Source of the DNA: JAXMBX01 sp046349635 | GTDB lineage: Bacteria; Planctomycetota; Planctomycetia; Planctomycetales; Planctomycetaceae | Assembly (NCBI GenBank): GCA_046349635.1 | Contig: JAXMBX010000010.1 | Span: 1-64,000 of the forward strand | Direction: 5' to 3' | Length of the DNA stretch: 64,000 nucleotides | Shown: positions 1 through 9,532 of the stretch, piece after piece | Position numbering within the stretch: the stretch's first letter is position 1 | How the letters are laid out: every line of letters begins with the position of its first letter | The notes under the pieces: generated by a model | The model's database searches: none | Seen by the model: only the letters and a program-made list of their open reading frames with translations | Told to the model about the DNA's origin: nothing | Program-made: the position numbers and the translations under genes

Positions 1-450
1 GCTGCGGAGTCCGATGAGCGTTCCGAGCGTCGCGATAAACGGAGGGAGATTCAGCCGGGTAATGAGTGTCGCGTGCAGCAGGCCGATGAGCAGCGAGGTC
101 AAAATAACGACGGCAATACCCGCGGCGATGACTGCCAGGCCGACCGGTTGCTGGCGTCTCGCGGCATCGGCGGCCAACAGGCGGATCACCGTGGCGACGA
201 TGACGCTGGAAAACGCGATGACCGAACCGACGGAGAGATCGATCCCGCCGGAGATAATGATGAGGGCCGAGCCGATCGCGAAAATCGAGAGGAGCGACGT
301 CTGCGTGATGATCAACTGCAGGCTGTCCGCGGAACGGAAGTTGTGCAGCGGGTCGAGCAGCAGGACCGCGAAGTAGACCACCAGGTTCGCCAGGAGCAGA
401 CTGAACTCAGGCTTGCGGAGGAGATCCCAGCGGGACCGAGATGAAGTCAT
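1..450 (-). CDS. Sugar ABC transporter permease (RbsC-like), partial at window edge
   Basis: Inner-membrane permease subunit of a ribose/xylose-type ABC importer. Read on the minus strand from the ATG at 450, the frame stays open to the window edge. It gives about 150 residues that begin MTSSRSRWDLL and contain the family signature IISGGIDLSVGS (about residues 67-78), followed by hydrophobic segments and NLPPFIATLGTL. These are typical of the BPD_transp_2 family. The C-terminal half lies outside the window. The gene follows the binding-protein gene by 63 bp in the same direction, so the two probably form an operon. The ATPase subunit is not in the window and may lie further downstream or elsewhere. 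The substrate cannot be read from sequence. Confidence 0.88.
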   Translation of the reverse strand, partial: MTSSRSRWDLLRKPEFSLLLANLVVYFAVLLLDPLHNFRSADSLQLIITQTSLLSIFAIGSALIIISGGIDLSVGSVIAFSSVIVATVIRLLAADAARRQQPVGLAVIAAGIAVVILTSLLIGLLHATLITRLNLPPFIATLGTLIGLRS

Positions 451-513
451 GGCGCGTGGCTGTCCGAGAAGAATCAAACGGGGCGGATGAAGGACCGGAC
501 GGTTGGAAAAATC

Positions 514-1608
514 TCAGGATCCTTCCAGCTTCTTGTCGGCGAGCCACGTTTTGAATTCCTTCAGCGTCATCTTGTACTTGCTCTTCACCGGTGAATCTGC
601 GGAAGGAACGATCACCTTCAGTCCCGTGTCGACAGTATCTTTCCCCTTGAGAATCGACTTCACGGTCGCCTCGTCCTTCTGAATCATCGCATTGAGCAGG
701 ACCGTCCCCTGGTACCCCATTTCGAACGGATTCTGCACGACCATGACGTCGATCAGGCCCCGGTCCATCGCGGCGATGGCATTAGGCTCGGCATCGAACA
801 CGACGACTTTGAATTTATCCCGTTTGTTGCCCGCATCGACGACGTCGGCGATCGCGGGGGCATTGTACGACCAGATCCCGGCGAGTACGTTCAGCTTGGG
901 ATGGTTTTGAATGGCGGCGGTCACATTGTTGCGCGCCTTCGTCTCGTCCACCTGGTCTTCCATGGTGTCGACGAGCTTGATGTTCGAGCCGATCCCCTTC
1001 TTGAAGCCGTCGATCCGCTCGATGGCGTTTTGCGCATCCGCACGGCCGACGAAACAAACCGCTTCCCCCCCCGTGGGCCTTAACGCCGCCGTGGCGCGTC
1101 CCAGTTCCTCACCCGCTTCGATGTTGTTTGTTCCGACGAAGGCCTCGCGGGAATCGGGTGCCCCATCGGAATCGATGGCGATGACGTGAATCCCCTTCTC
1201 GCGAAGTTTCTTCATCTGGTCAGCGACCCCCACGGACTCTTTCGCGAGAACCGAGATGCCGACCCCCTTGATGTCGCTTTGGCTGGCGAATTGTTCCAGG
1301 CGGCGGATCTGGCCCCCCTCGGTGGCGTCATTGCGGATGAATTCGACTTTCACGCCGAGCTTTTTGCCCGCTTCGCGCATCCCGAGGTCGCACGCATCCC
1401 AGAACGGAGAACTGCCGTTCGTCAGCATCACGATGCGATAGTCCTTGACCGCGCCCGTTTTAGCGGCGGCGGGATTGTTCGGATCGACCTGCGGCTGAAC
1501 CGTGGTGGCGGGGGGCGGAGGTGGTTCGCAGCCGAGACACGTGACGATCGCCAGGCAGGCCAGAACGAGAACAGAGTTCCATTTTGAGAACGTGACAGGG
1601 ACCATCAT
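514..1608 (-). CDS. Periplasmic sugar-binding lipoprotein of an ABC importer (RbsB-like)
   Basis: Type I periplasmic binding protein (Peripla_BP_4 class) that would deliver a sugar to the permease encoded just downstream. I place the start at 1608 (MMVPVTFSKW) rather than 1707. From there a hydrophobic signal segment ends in a lipobox-like CLGC, so the mature protein is probably a lipoprotein, followed by a proline-rich linker. The core has the expected order: YRIVMLTNGSSPFWD, the FASQSDIKGVGIS region, IHVIAIDSD, and a GTNNIEAGEELG hinge segment. The length of about 364 residues fits the family. The ligand is unknown, and no regulator is encoded beside it. Confidence 0.9.
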   Translation of the reverse strand: MMVPVTFSKWNSVLVLACLAIVTCLGCEPPPPPATTVQPQVDPNNPAAAKTGAVKDYRIVMLTNGSSPFWDACDLGMREAGKKLGVKVEFIRNDATEGGQIRRLEQFASQSDIKGVGISVLAKESVGVADQMKKLREKGIHVIAIDSDGAPDSREAFVGTNNIEAGEELGRATAALRPTGGEAVCFVGRADAQNAIERIDGFKKGIGSNIKLVDTMEDQVDETKARNNVTAAIQNHPKLNVLAGIWSYNAPAIADVVDAGNKRDKFKVVVFDAEPNAIAAMDRGLIDVMVVQNPFEMGYQGTVLLNAMIQKDEATVKSILKGKDTVDTGLKVIVPSADSPVKSKYKMTLKEFKTWLADKKLEGS

Positions 1609-1790
1609 GAAGGCTCGCAATCCGGGATCGAGGTGACAATCCAATGCGTGAGAAGATCCGTTAACAGGGCGCAAACTCAACCCGGGATTCAACATACCGG
1701 GGAGCAAGGGGCAAGTCCAGAGTGTGGCCTGCGTTCCCGCAATGGGGGCGTTACAATCGCGAGATCCCTGTCAAACCCGGAGGAATTTTC

Positions 1791-2465
1791 ATGCGGTTGA
1801 GTCTGTTATTGATCGGTTTCCTGCTGTCGGCGGACCCGGTCACGCCGGAGTCCAAGTCCCCTGCTGCGCCGAAGCCCGCGGACCCGTTTGTGGACCGCGT
1901 CGTGTCGTACCGCATCGGATCCGGCGGCGGGAAGAACAAGGAGAAGCTGCCGGGGATCGTGCTCGGGCCACCCAAAGGGAGAGGAAAGCTGCGGGCGGGG
2001 ACGGATGTGTTTTCGCTCGGCTCGGGAGGCGAGATCGTGCTGGAGTTCACGGATAACGAAGTCTTCGACGGGCCGGGTCCGGACTTCATCGTGTTTGAGA
2101 ATCCGTTTCTGCAGGAGCCGGGGAATGATCCGCACGCGGGGTATTTCGAATTCGGCCGGGTGGACGTGAGCGAAGACGGGGTGAACTGGAAGTTCTTCCC
2201 CGCGGATACGGGGACGAAGAAGGGGTGTGCCGGCTGGAATCCGGTCCTGGCGAATGCCGATGAGAATGCGATTTCCCCGACCGACCCGGAGAAGGCGGGA
2301 GGGGAGGCATACGACCTGAAGGATGTCGGCCTGAAGGTGGTCCGGTTTGTGCGGATCACCGATCTGCAGAACAAGCTCGGGGGTGAAGGGACGATGGGCT
2401 TTGATCTGGATGCGGTGGCGGCGGTGCACAGCCGGCCACGAACGGACGCGAAGGCGAAACAGTAA
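1791..2465 (+). CDS. Exported protein of unknown function, cell-surface-protein-like
   Basis: A 224-residue protein with a short N-terminal signal peptide (MRLSLLLIGFLLSADP). The start at 1791 is chosen over 1722 because a strong ribosome-binding site (GGAGGA) lies 5 bases upstream and the signal peptide begins there. The core carries a recognisable segment: GSGGEIVLEFTDNEVFDGPG, then DFIVFENPF, a YFEFGRVDVSEDGVNW stretch and GFDLDAVAAVH at the end. I have seen this pattern in bacterial proteins labelled only as cell surface proteins. It suggests a beta-rich, ligand- or surface-binding fold, but no activity can be assigned. It is transcribed divergently from the sugar-binding protein gene. 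Confidence 0.8.
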   Translation: MRLSLLLIGFLLSADPVTPESKSPAAPKPADPFVDRVVSYRIGSGGGKNKEKLPGIVLGPPKGRGKLRAGTDVFSLGSGGEIVLEFTDNEVFDGPGPDFIVFENPFLQEPGNDPHAGYFEFGRVDVSEDGVNWKFFPADTGTKKGCAGWNPVLANADENAISPTDPEKAGGEAYDLKDVGLKVVRFVRITDLQNKLGGEGTMGFDLDAVAAVHSRPRTDAKAKQ

Positions 2466-2573
2466 GACGGCGCAGCCGCTCGCCTCAAAGCAACTCGCCC
2501 CAGCGTGGGAGAAGGTTGCCGCATTTCCCTCCTTCACCTGCTCTACTGTTCCCCTGCTCTCGCCCCGTCTCCC

Positions 2574-4550
2574 TTACGTCAGACCCAGTTCCTTCATCGC
2601 CGTGATGATTGCCAGGAACCAGAAAAATACCCCCGACAAAAACAGGCAGATGCTCATGAACCAGCCCGGACGCAGCGCCTTCGGCAGCAAAATGTGATTC
2701 AGCACCAGCGTATGCCAGCAACTGAACCCTAAGGCGAAATTGAGAATATTCGTCGAGACTTTGACCAGCTTTGTGGGATCCATCGGCGACAGCAGGAAGC
2801 ACACCCCCGTTACCAGGAACAGGCACATCACCCCGAAGTACACATACTTGATGTTCGCCGGGTCGATATTCCGCAGCGTCTTGCTCGACGTCCAGAACAC
2901 GTCCACCCATCTGCGGATATACCCGTCCGCGTTCGTGCTCACGCTCAACCCCAGCACCAGGAATCCGCAGATCAAAGTCATGTACCAGAACCCCTGCCCC
3001 ATCGTCACGCCGGACACTTCCGACACCCGCGCCCGCACCCCGTCCGCCGTCATCCCCGCCGCCGTCCAGTTATCCGCCACGATTCCTCGCGGCAGGAACT
3101 CCACCGACAGCATGCTCGGCAACGCAACCCCCAGGAAACACGCCGGCATCCACACCACTAATTGATCCCGCAGCACGTGCCGATACCACCGTTTCCACCG
3201 TGGCAGCACCTCCGGCGTCACTTCAAACACCATCCCCACGTGCGACAACTGCAGGTTCTGCCCTCCGACGATGCTCGGAATCGCCCCCACGTGATGCCCC
3301 ATTCCCCAACCTTGATCGCGCGTGTAGTTGCTCGTCGGCGTGTTCGACAATCCCCCCGACCCCGCAATCGCCGCGAACGCTCCCAGGAACGCGATCATCG
3401 ACAGATCCACCTTCGGCATCGGCTGACCATTCAGCATCGCCACGAAGACATTCTGCACATTGTCCCCGTCCCGGATTCCATCGTTGTCGTAATCGATAAA
3501 CGCCTTCTTCGGCTGCTTCTCTTTCCCACCCATGTTCACCGTCACCGGCTTGGAGTCCTTGCCGGGCGGGGTCACCGTCAATTCCGTGTCCGGCTTTCCA
3601 TCCTTGTTCACATCCGGATAGAACTCCGTCTTCTCCTTCACCTTGTTCTTGTTGTCGTCCACCCATACCGCCGGGGCGAATTGTCCCGGAGCGATCTCCA
3701 GCGAATCGAACGCCCCATCGTTGTCCGTGTCCCGCACGAGCGCCGCCAGCTTCGGCTCGATGATGTCCAGCTTTCCGTCCCCGTCCCAGTCTTCTCCCGC
3801 ATCGAGAATCCCGTTCCCGTTCAGGTCTTCGACCCGTTCGATCGGCACCGTTCCCACCTTGAAGAACCCCGAAAAAATCTCCGACCACGTCGAGGCCTTG
3901 GAGTAGAACAGCCCCAGGATCAGCAGGAAACCCAGCACCACCACGATCTTGAACGCCATCACCCTCCGCAACGCGTTGTAGATTTTCCCCCCGAAGATCA
4001 GCGGGATAAACGACAACAGGAAGATCGCCACCCCCGTGTACCGCATCAGGTCCTTGTGATACTGGACAGTGGAGTCTGGAATGCGTCCCAGGTACAGCGC
4101 CACCACCGGCGTCGCCGCATTCGCCGCCAGATAGGGCAGCAGCGACCCGATATCCACGATCAGATACACCAGCACCCAGAAGTGCGGCCCCGGCAATGTC
4201 CGGAATTTCCCCGTGAAAATCGGCTCCCCCGTGTACAACGTGTACCGGCAGATCTCGACGTTATACACCACCTGCGCCAGGATGCTCAGCGACGCCAGCC
4301 ACATCAGCGCCCCGCCGTATTTTGCGGTCACCGTCGGCCCCATCAGCCATTCCCCGCCGCCGATCGCCGAACCCGCCATCAGGACCGCCGGACCCAGCAT
4401 CGCCATCCAGTTCCGCCATCCGAAACGGGGGGCATCGATCAACTCCCCCACGTCCCATTGGGGCATCTCGTGCGATCCCGGCCACGGAGCCTGCGACGCC
4501 GTTTCGTTGTGGGAACTGTCCGCAGCGGCATTGTGAATGGCTTGGGTCAT
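2574..4550 (-). CDS. Divergent Nramp-like transporter with inserted EF-hand-like calcium-binding loop
   Basis: Polytopic membrane protein of about 658 residues resembling the Nramp/MntH superfamily. The first helix region reads GPAVLMAGSAIGGGEWL, so the classical DPGN metal-binding motif is absent and the substrate is uncertain. The start is set at ATG 4550 with AGGAAA upstream; the longer reading begins at a TTG. Between transmembrane segments, at about residues 240-365 (bases 3460-3830), sits a hydrophilic insert. It holds five DxDxDG-type loops: DLNGNGILD, DWDGDGKLD, DTDNDGAFD, DVNKDGKPD and DYDNDGIRD. These look like EF-hand or dockerin-type calcium sites. A paralogue without the insert lies at 22984-24528. 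The UspA gene at 4756-5220 is upstream in the same direction, 205 bp away. Confidence 0.82.
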   Translation of the reverse strand: MTQAIHNAAADSSHNETASQAPWPGSHEMPQWDVGELIDAPRFGWRNWMAMLGPAVLMAGSAIGGGEWLMGPTVTAKYGGALMWLASLSILAQVVYNVEICRYTLYTGEPIFTGKFRTLPGPHFWVLVYLIVDIGSLLPYLAANAATPVVALYLGRIPDSTVQYHKDLMRYTGVAIFLLSFIPLIFGGKIYNALRRVMAFKIVVVLGFLLILGLFYSKASTWSEIFSGFFKVGTVPIERVEDLNGNGILDAGEDWDGDGKLDIIEPKLAALVRDTDNDGAFDSLEIAPGQFAPAVWVDDNKNKVKEKTEFYPDVNKDGKPDTELTVTPPGKDSKPVTVNMGGKEKQPKKAFIDYDNDGIRDGDNVQNVFVAMLNGQPMPKVDLSMIAFLGAFAAIAGSGGLSNTPTSNYTRDQGWGMGHHVGAIPSIVGGQNLQLSHVGMVFEVTPEVLPRWKRWYRHVLRDQLVVWMPACFLGVALPSMLSVEFLPRGIVADNWTAAGMTADGVRARVSEVSGVTMGQGFWYMTLICGFLVLGLSVSTNADGYIRRWVDVFWTSSKTLRNIDPANIKYVYFGVMCLFLVTGVCFLLSPMDPTKLVKVSTNILNFALGFSCWHTLVLNHILLPKALRPGWFMSICLFLSGVFFWFLAIITAMKELGLT

Positions 4551-4755
4551 AACTTCTGCACTTTCCTGGTCGAAGGGGGGGATTGCGGAAAGCAAACGAG
4601 AGAAAGGCCACAGGCAGGCGTTAATTCAATAATTCAGAAGCAGGCTTCAATTCGACTTACGATTGTTTCTTCTTACTAACCCGAAGCGCTAGCGCCGGGT
4701 TCTTCTCAACTGTTCTACTGCTCCCCTGCTCTACTGCTCTCGCCCGCAGGGCGCG

Positions 4756-5220
4756 CTACGGATGCACAAACTCGTGCTCACCCTCCCGGACGGTCAGCAC
4801 CGGGCACCGTGCCTTCCGCACGATCTTCTCCGCCACCGACCCCATCAGCATGTGAGCAATCATTCCCCGTCCGTGAGTTCCCACCACCAGCAGGTCGACG
4901 TCCTCATCCTTCGCCGTCGCCAGAATCTCCAGGAACGGACTCCCCTGCCGCGTCAGGAACCGGGCTTTCACTTCCCCGCATTCCTTCAGCCATTCCTCTC
5001 CCAGGTGTTTGACGTGATCCTCCTGGGCCTGCGTCAACGCGGGAGAAAAATAGTTCTCCCCAATCGGCGGAAGCTGGGAGAGCATGTCGTTCAGTTCCAG
5101 CACGTGCAGCAGAATCAGTTCGGATTTGAACGCCTGCGCGATTCCCAGGGCATGGCGAAACGCCACCCGGGCATGGTCGCTGAAATCCGTGGCGATCAGG
5201 ATGCGTTTGAGTTCGATCAT
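4756..5220 (-). CDS. Universal stress protein, UspA family
   Basis: Single-domain cytoplasmic universal stress protein of 154 residues. The N-terminus KRILIATDFSDHA is the usual first strand and nucleotide-contact segment. The C-terminal half has the ATP-binding pattern G-x2-G-x9-G-S, seen as GTHGRGMIAHMLMGS, followed by RCPVLTVR. It is therefore probably an ATP-binding member. The start is supported by GAGGACC just upstream. It precedes the Nramp-like transporter gene on the same strand. Pairing of UspA proteins with transporters is common, but a functional link here is inference. Confidence 0.93.
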   Translation of the reverse strand: MIELKRILIATDFSDHARVAFRHALGIAQAFKSELILLHVLELNDMLSQLPPIGENYFSPALTQAQEDHVKHLGEEWLKECGEVKARFLTRQGSPFLEILATAKDEDVDLLVVGTHGRGMIAHMLMGSVAEKIVRKARCPVLTVREGEHEFVHP

Positions 5221-5539
5221 CGGTGGTCCTCAAAATCAGGCGCAGCAGGTATTCATACACTCAAATCTTTCAGGGATTTGGGGGCCGGAACCTGCGGGGG
5301 AAATTCGATGGATAGATGGAGAGAGATCGGACAACTCCTCAGTATACCAATCGCTTTCACCGCATCCCACTCAAACGCCGGTGGAACCCCCGTTTTTCTC
5401 TCTTCAAATCTCTCAACCCAAACTCCTCCCGCAAACTGGGATGTGGCTTTCCGAATCGTTACCATAGGAGACTCTGCCGCGGAGGATCCGCCGGCCTTCT
5501 GACGTCGTCTGACATGTCCACGGAAGTATCCTGTCTCTC
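5221..5539. other. Gene-free divergent intergenic segment
   Basis: This 319-bp gap separates the leftward UspA gene from the rightward 1330-residue protein gene, so it should hold promoters for both. I see no confident coding frame, no strong -35/-10 pair and no terminator-like hairpin. Confidence 0.4.
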
Positions 5540-8500
5540 ATGACCGAATTTGCCCCTTATTCTCCCTCCTCAGTTCCCGAGGCTATGGATGTAGCTCTCC
5601 GGGAAGTGCTGGGGTATCTCAACTATTCCGCCGGGCGGTTCGATCCCAAATTCCACCGCAATCTCAACCTCCTCTTTGAGGCAATGGGCCCCGACCAGGC
5701 CTGGGACCAGCTAGCCGCTTGGCTCCCCCAGGTGTTGGAACACCAGCAGCACACCAACCCCGCCTTCGCCGACTGCGAGCAGGCCAAAGCGGTCCTCTCG
5801 CTGGTCTTCGGCCGTCTCCTCCCCGACTACCGCGAATTCCACCGCGACCTCCTCTTTCACCTCCCCGTCCAGCGCTACCACAATCCCTTTCTCCTGGGAA
5901 AATTCTGCGAAGCCATTCTCAGCCAGGGCGGTCCCTGGAGTGAAGAGGGACGCATCCTCAACGGCGCCATCCATCAACTCAACGACTTCATCGGCCATCG
6001 CCCCGTCGCCGTTCTCGAAAACGGCCGCGAGATGCAGCCCTATGAGCACGAAAAGTTCCGCCCCCTCCCTCTCTATCTGGGAGAAGTCGGCGTCGCGCAA
6101 GGCCCCTATCACGCCCTTCTGGAACAGGCCCTGACGCATCTTCGCCAGACCCCGCAGGACATTCTGCAAGGCGCCCACTTCCATCTGGAACAGGTCCAGG
6201 AACTGGCTCTCGATCTCCGCGCCTACGACCACGTCCACCCCATGTACAAACGCACGAACTACATGTTCGGCGAATGGGATCCGGTCCAGATCGACAACTC
6301 CGGTCGCTACCGCCGCTTCGTGCTCCGCTCCATCGTCCTCGAAGCCCTCGACGACTGGATGAAGCACGTCTCCAAAAAACTCCCGCAGGACGAAGTCCTC
6401 TACGAAGCCGCCGCTGTCCTCTGTGGCACCATCCTCATGGCCTCCACCATCAGCGGCGCCGGACCCCTCACGTACGACTCCACCACCAACCTCGGCGCCC
6501 TCCTCCCCAAGGTCGCCCGCCAGCGCGACGAATTCTATCACCGCCTGCTCGCCTCGTTGGAGGGGGAAAACGCCAAACGCATCAAGAAGGAATCCGAACG
6601 GACCCGCCAACCCTTCGGCCATGTCCGCCAGCATCTGAATCTCTACATCGCCAATCGGGGCGCCAAGCAGGTCCAGCACAGTCACCTCGCCTATCTCTAT
6701 GCCCGCATGGGTTACCCCGATGCCAGCCGCGAACAGGCCGCCGTCATCCCCGCCCTCTCCGTCCGCTTCGAAGGGGAAATCGAATGCCGCCTCGCCTCCG
6801 GGCACCTCGCCATCGATCGAGTCGACCTCGCCAACGCCGCCCAGATCGTCCGTGAACTCGAAGACCTCCTCCAGCGCGGCATCCACTGCGGCGCCCTCAT
6901 CGATCCCTGGAACATCCTCGGCTTTCAGGGCAACTTCCCCCTCTTCCACACCCGCGAAGACGCCGTCAACGACCCCCGCGTCGAGCGCCTTCTGGAACTC
7001 GTCGAACAGATCTTCGCCTACTACTCCCGTGTCTTGAGCGAAGGGGCCGCCGAAGGCGCCCTCGAACTACGGCAGGAAGTCTCCGGCATCTTCCGTCACC
7101 TCGCCGAGCAATGGGACCGCTACGCCACCTCCGCCGTCTCCGGCATCACCGAAGTCCGCGGAATGGAAAGCTGGACCTCCGCCTCCGAAGTCGAAAAGGC
7201 CCTCGCCGAATGGTGCGACGCCGGCGAAGCCGCCGGTGACATCTCCTTCTGGCGTGAGCGGGTCCAGAATTTCGAATCGGTCAAAGCCTATGCGCTGACC
7301 CTCGAAGTGCTCCTCCGCAAAAAGGACCGCGTCGCCGCAATGGGCCTCCTCATGCAATGGCTCAGCCAGGCGGAAACCGTCGGCCTCGAGTCCGGCCCCT
7401 TCTCCTTCCATGGCCAGATTCACGAATGGCTCCGCATCGTCACCGCCCGCCCCTCGTTCGTCCCCGACCAGGAATCCTTCTGGATCAAGGACTGGCCCGT
7501 CGTCGTCAAGCTCTTCGACTACCTCGAAGCCAACGCCGGCGACTACTGGGACGTCCCCTCCCTCGACAGCTTCCGTGCCGAGACTCTGAAAGCCCAGCCC
7601 GAAGGGGACGATGAGGACGACTCGCGCGAAACCGATCTCTATCAGGCCGCCTACGAAGACGTCACCTATCGCGACAGTTCCCGCGACGGCGTCGATAGTA
7701 ACACCGCCGACGGTGCCACCGGTCCCAGCTTCGACAGCGACTTCGACCAGCTCCAGGAATTCCTCGAACCGCGGCTCCGCTTTCTCGCCACCGTTGCTCA
7801 TCTCTGGCAGCAATCCGCGACCCGCTTCCTCCTCGAGCGCCATTCCGCCTCTTCCACGCAGAAGTCATTGGAGCCCTCCGACTCCGTCAGCATCCTCCGC
7901 CGCTGGTACGAACGGATCGATGCCGTCCAGCACTCCCTGGAAGAACTCAGCCGCCAGCTCGTCGCCATGAAGATCCCCGCCCCCGGCGGTGACCCCGACT
8001 CCCTCGGCGAATACGACCGCCAATCCCAGGTCAAGTTCTACCTGCTGAATCAGCTCATCGGCACGCAGCTTGCCCATCAGGAAGCCGCCTGGCAGCTCCT
8101 CAGCGGTATCGCCCCCGGCGAATTTCCCCCCAGCCTGCAGGACTGGGAACGCCTCGCCCTCGAAATCTACCAGGCCATGCTCAGCGAGGATCTCCCCGCT
8201 GTCCGCCAGCGCTTCCCCTCCCTCATCACCGCACTGCAGGACAAACCCCTCCTCTACGTCCCCCTCGATCACGGCGGCGACCCGCAACATCTGCTCCTCA
8301 CCCGTCGCCTGCAGTCCTGCATTCACCTGCTGTTGATGCAACTCCCCCGCGTCGGCATGTTTCGCGAAACTTGGCACCTCCTCAAAACCGTCCAGCGGAT
8401 GGAGCAGGAATCACCGCGCGGCGGCACCGTCATCACCGAGTTCGACCGCCTCTTCACCACCGGCCTCAAGTGTTCCCTCGAATGCCTCATTCAGATGTCC

Positions 8501-9532
8501 AATCATTGGGACAAGGGAGGCCTCCCGCCGGACGATCTCATCGAACTCATCGGCGAAATCACCGACCACTATCTCGACCTCTGGCTGGAACACAGTTCCA
8601 CCATGCGCCTCTCCAGCGTCGAAGCTCTCTCCCACGAGCAGACCTGGAAAGACGTCGTCAAATTCATCGAGAAATTCGGCGGCGACTTCTTCCACGCCCA
8701 GATGCTCACCTTCGGCAACATCCGCGCCATCCTGCACAACGGCGTCCAGCGGTTCCTCGACTACCTCGCCGAGAACCAGGACCCTCTCCACCCCATCGTG
8801 CTCCTCGAATCCGGCACGGACCAGGAAAAGAAGGATGCTGTTGCCCTGCTGGAACTCATCTTCCAGATCACCATCGAAAAATACGACCGCTTCCTCGAAT
8901 ACAACACCACCACCACCCAGTCCGACTACGGTGAGCAGTTCGACAAGTTCCTCGACTTCCTGCGCTTGGAAGCCAGCTACGAACGCCAGGCCTGGAACCT
9001 CAGCCCCCTCGTCATCGCACACCAGGTTCTTTCCCGCAACGGCCGCCTTCCCGAATCCGAAATCTGGCGCGATGTCTTCCAGTCCCGCACCGAGTTCTCC
9101 GCCGAGGAGCACCTTAAGCGCCTCAAGAAACTCGAAACCAAATACGGCATGAAGCTCCCCGGCATCCGTGACCTGCTGGAAGAACGCTTCATCAAGCCCC
9201 TGCAACTCGACCGCATCCTCTCGCTCGTCCCCAAGGCCATGCTCGAAGCCCGCAAGTCGCAGCCCGATCAGGTCACCTTCCCCATGCTGCGGCAGCAGAT
9301 CCGCGAGTACGGCGAAAGCACCTCCGGTGCCGGCGTAGACATCCCCCCCTGGCTCCGCGCTTTGGAAAACGAAGTCGAGCACTCCGAATCCTCACCCGCG
9401 GGTGAACACGAACTGGAAGACGAATTTGTCTTGCCGGTGAAACTCCTCCCCATCAGCCACGATGCGCTTTTGACCCAACTCAAAGACTGGGCCAAGAAAA
9501 CCCGCGACCCCAAAAAACGCAAAGAGAAGTAG
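5540..9532 (+). CDS. Large protein of unknown function (1330 residues)
   Basis: I do not recognise this protein. It is one uninterrupted frame of 1330 residues with no signal peptide and no obvious membrane segment, so it is probably cytoplasmic. Composition and spacing suggest an almost entirely alpha-helical protein rich in Leu, Glu, Arg and Gln. An acidic low-complexity linker at about residues 690-735 (around EGDDEDDSRETD and SRDGVDSNTADG) splits it into an N-terminal half of about 690 and a C-terminal half of about 590 residues. It ends in a basic tail (KKTRDPKKRKEK). Third codon positions are strongly C-rich, matching neighbouring genes on the left half of the window, so it does not look recently acquired. 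It stands alone, without co-directional partners. Confidence 0.8.
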   Translation: MTEFAPYSPSSVPEAMDVALREVLGYLNYSAGRFDPKFHRNLNLLFEAMGPDQAWDQLAAWLPQVLEHQQHTNPAFADCEQAKAVLSLVFGRLLPDYREFHRDLLFHLPVQRYHNPFLLGKFCEAILSQGGPWSEEGRILNGAIHQLNDFIGHRPVAVLENGREMQPYEHEKFRPLPLYLGEVGVAQGPYHALLEQALTHLRQTPQDILQGAHFHLEQVQELALDLRAYDHVHPMYKRTNYMFGEWDPVQIDNSGRYRRFVLRSIVLEALDDWMKHVSKKLPQDEVLYEAAAVLCGTILMASTISGAGPLTYDSTTNLGALLPKVARQRDEFYHRLLASLEGENAKRIKKESERTRQPFGHVRQHLNLYIANRGAKQVQHSHLAYLYARMGYPDASREQAAVIPALSVRFEGEIECRLASGHLAIDRVDLANAAQIVRELEDLLQRGIHCGALIDPWNILGFQGNFPLFHTREDAVNDPRVERLLELVEQIFAYYSRVLSEGAAEGALELRQEVSGIFRHLAEQWDRYATSAVSGITEVRGMESWTSASEVEKALAEWCDAGEAAGDISFWRERVQNFESVKAYALTLEVLLRKKDRVAAMGLLMQWLSQAETVGLESGPFSFHGQIHEWLRIVTARPSFVPDQESFWIKDWPVVVKLFDYLEANAGDYWDVPSLDSFRAETLKAQPEGDDEDDSRETDLYQAAYEDVTYRDSSRDGVDSNTADGATGPSFDSDFDQLQEFLEPRLRFLATVAHLWQQSATRFLLERHSASSTQKSLEPSDSVSILRRWYERIDAVQHSLEELSRQLVAMKIPAPGGDPDSLGEYDRQSQVKFYLLNQLIGTQLAHQEAAWQLLSGIAPGEFPPSLQDWERLALEIYQAMLSEDLPAVRQRFPSLITALQDKPLLYVPLDHGGDPQHLLLTRRLQSCIHLLLMQLPRVGMFRETWHLLKTVQRMEQESPRGGTVITEFDRLFTTGLKCSLECLIQMSNHWDKGGLPPDDLIELIGEITDHYLDLWLEHSSTMRLSSVEALSHEQTWKDVVKFIEKFGGDFFHAQMLTFGNIRAILHNGVQRFLDYLAENQDPLHPIVLLESGTDQEKKDAVALLELIFQITIEKYDRFLEYNTTTTQSDYGEQFDKFLDFLRLEASYERQAWNLSPLVIAHQVLSRNGRLPESEIWRDVFQSRTEFSAEEHLKRLKKLETKYGMKLPGIRDLLEERFIKPLQLDRILSLVPKAMLEARKSQPDQVTFPMLRQQIREYGESTSGAGVDIPPWLRALENEVEHSESSPAGEHELEDEFVLPVKLLPISHDALLTQLKDWAKKTRDPKKRKEK

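Noticed and set aside
3162..4679. 505-residue plus-strand frame over the Nramp-like gene
   Set aside because: It is Arg/His/Pro-rich low-complexity sequence; the minus-strand protein has clear membrane helices and EF-hand-like loops.
5711..6949. Long minus-strand frame opposite the 1330-residue gene
   Set aside because: It is Glu/Gly/Val-rich antisense of a C-biased gene, with no homology signal and no ribosome-binding site; a shadow frame.
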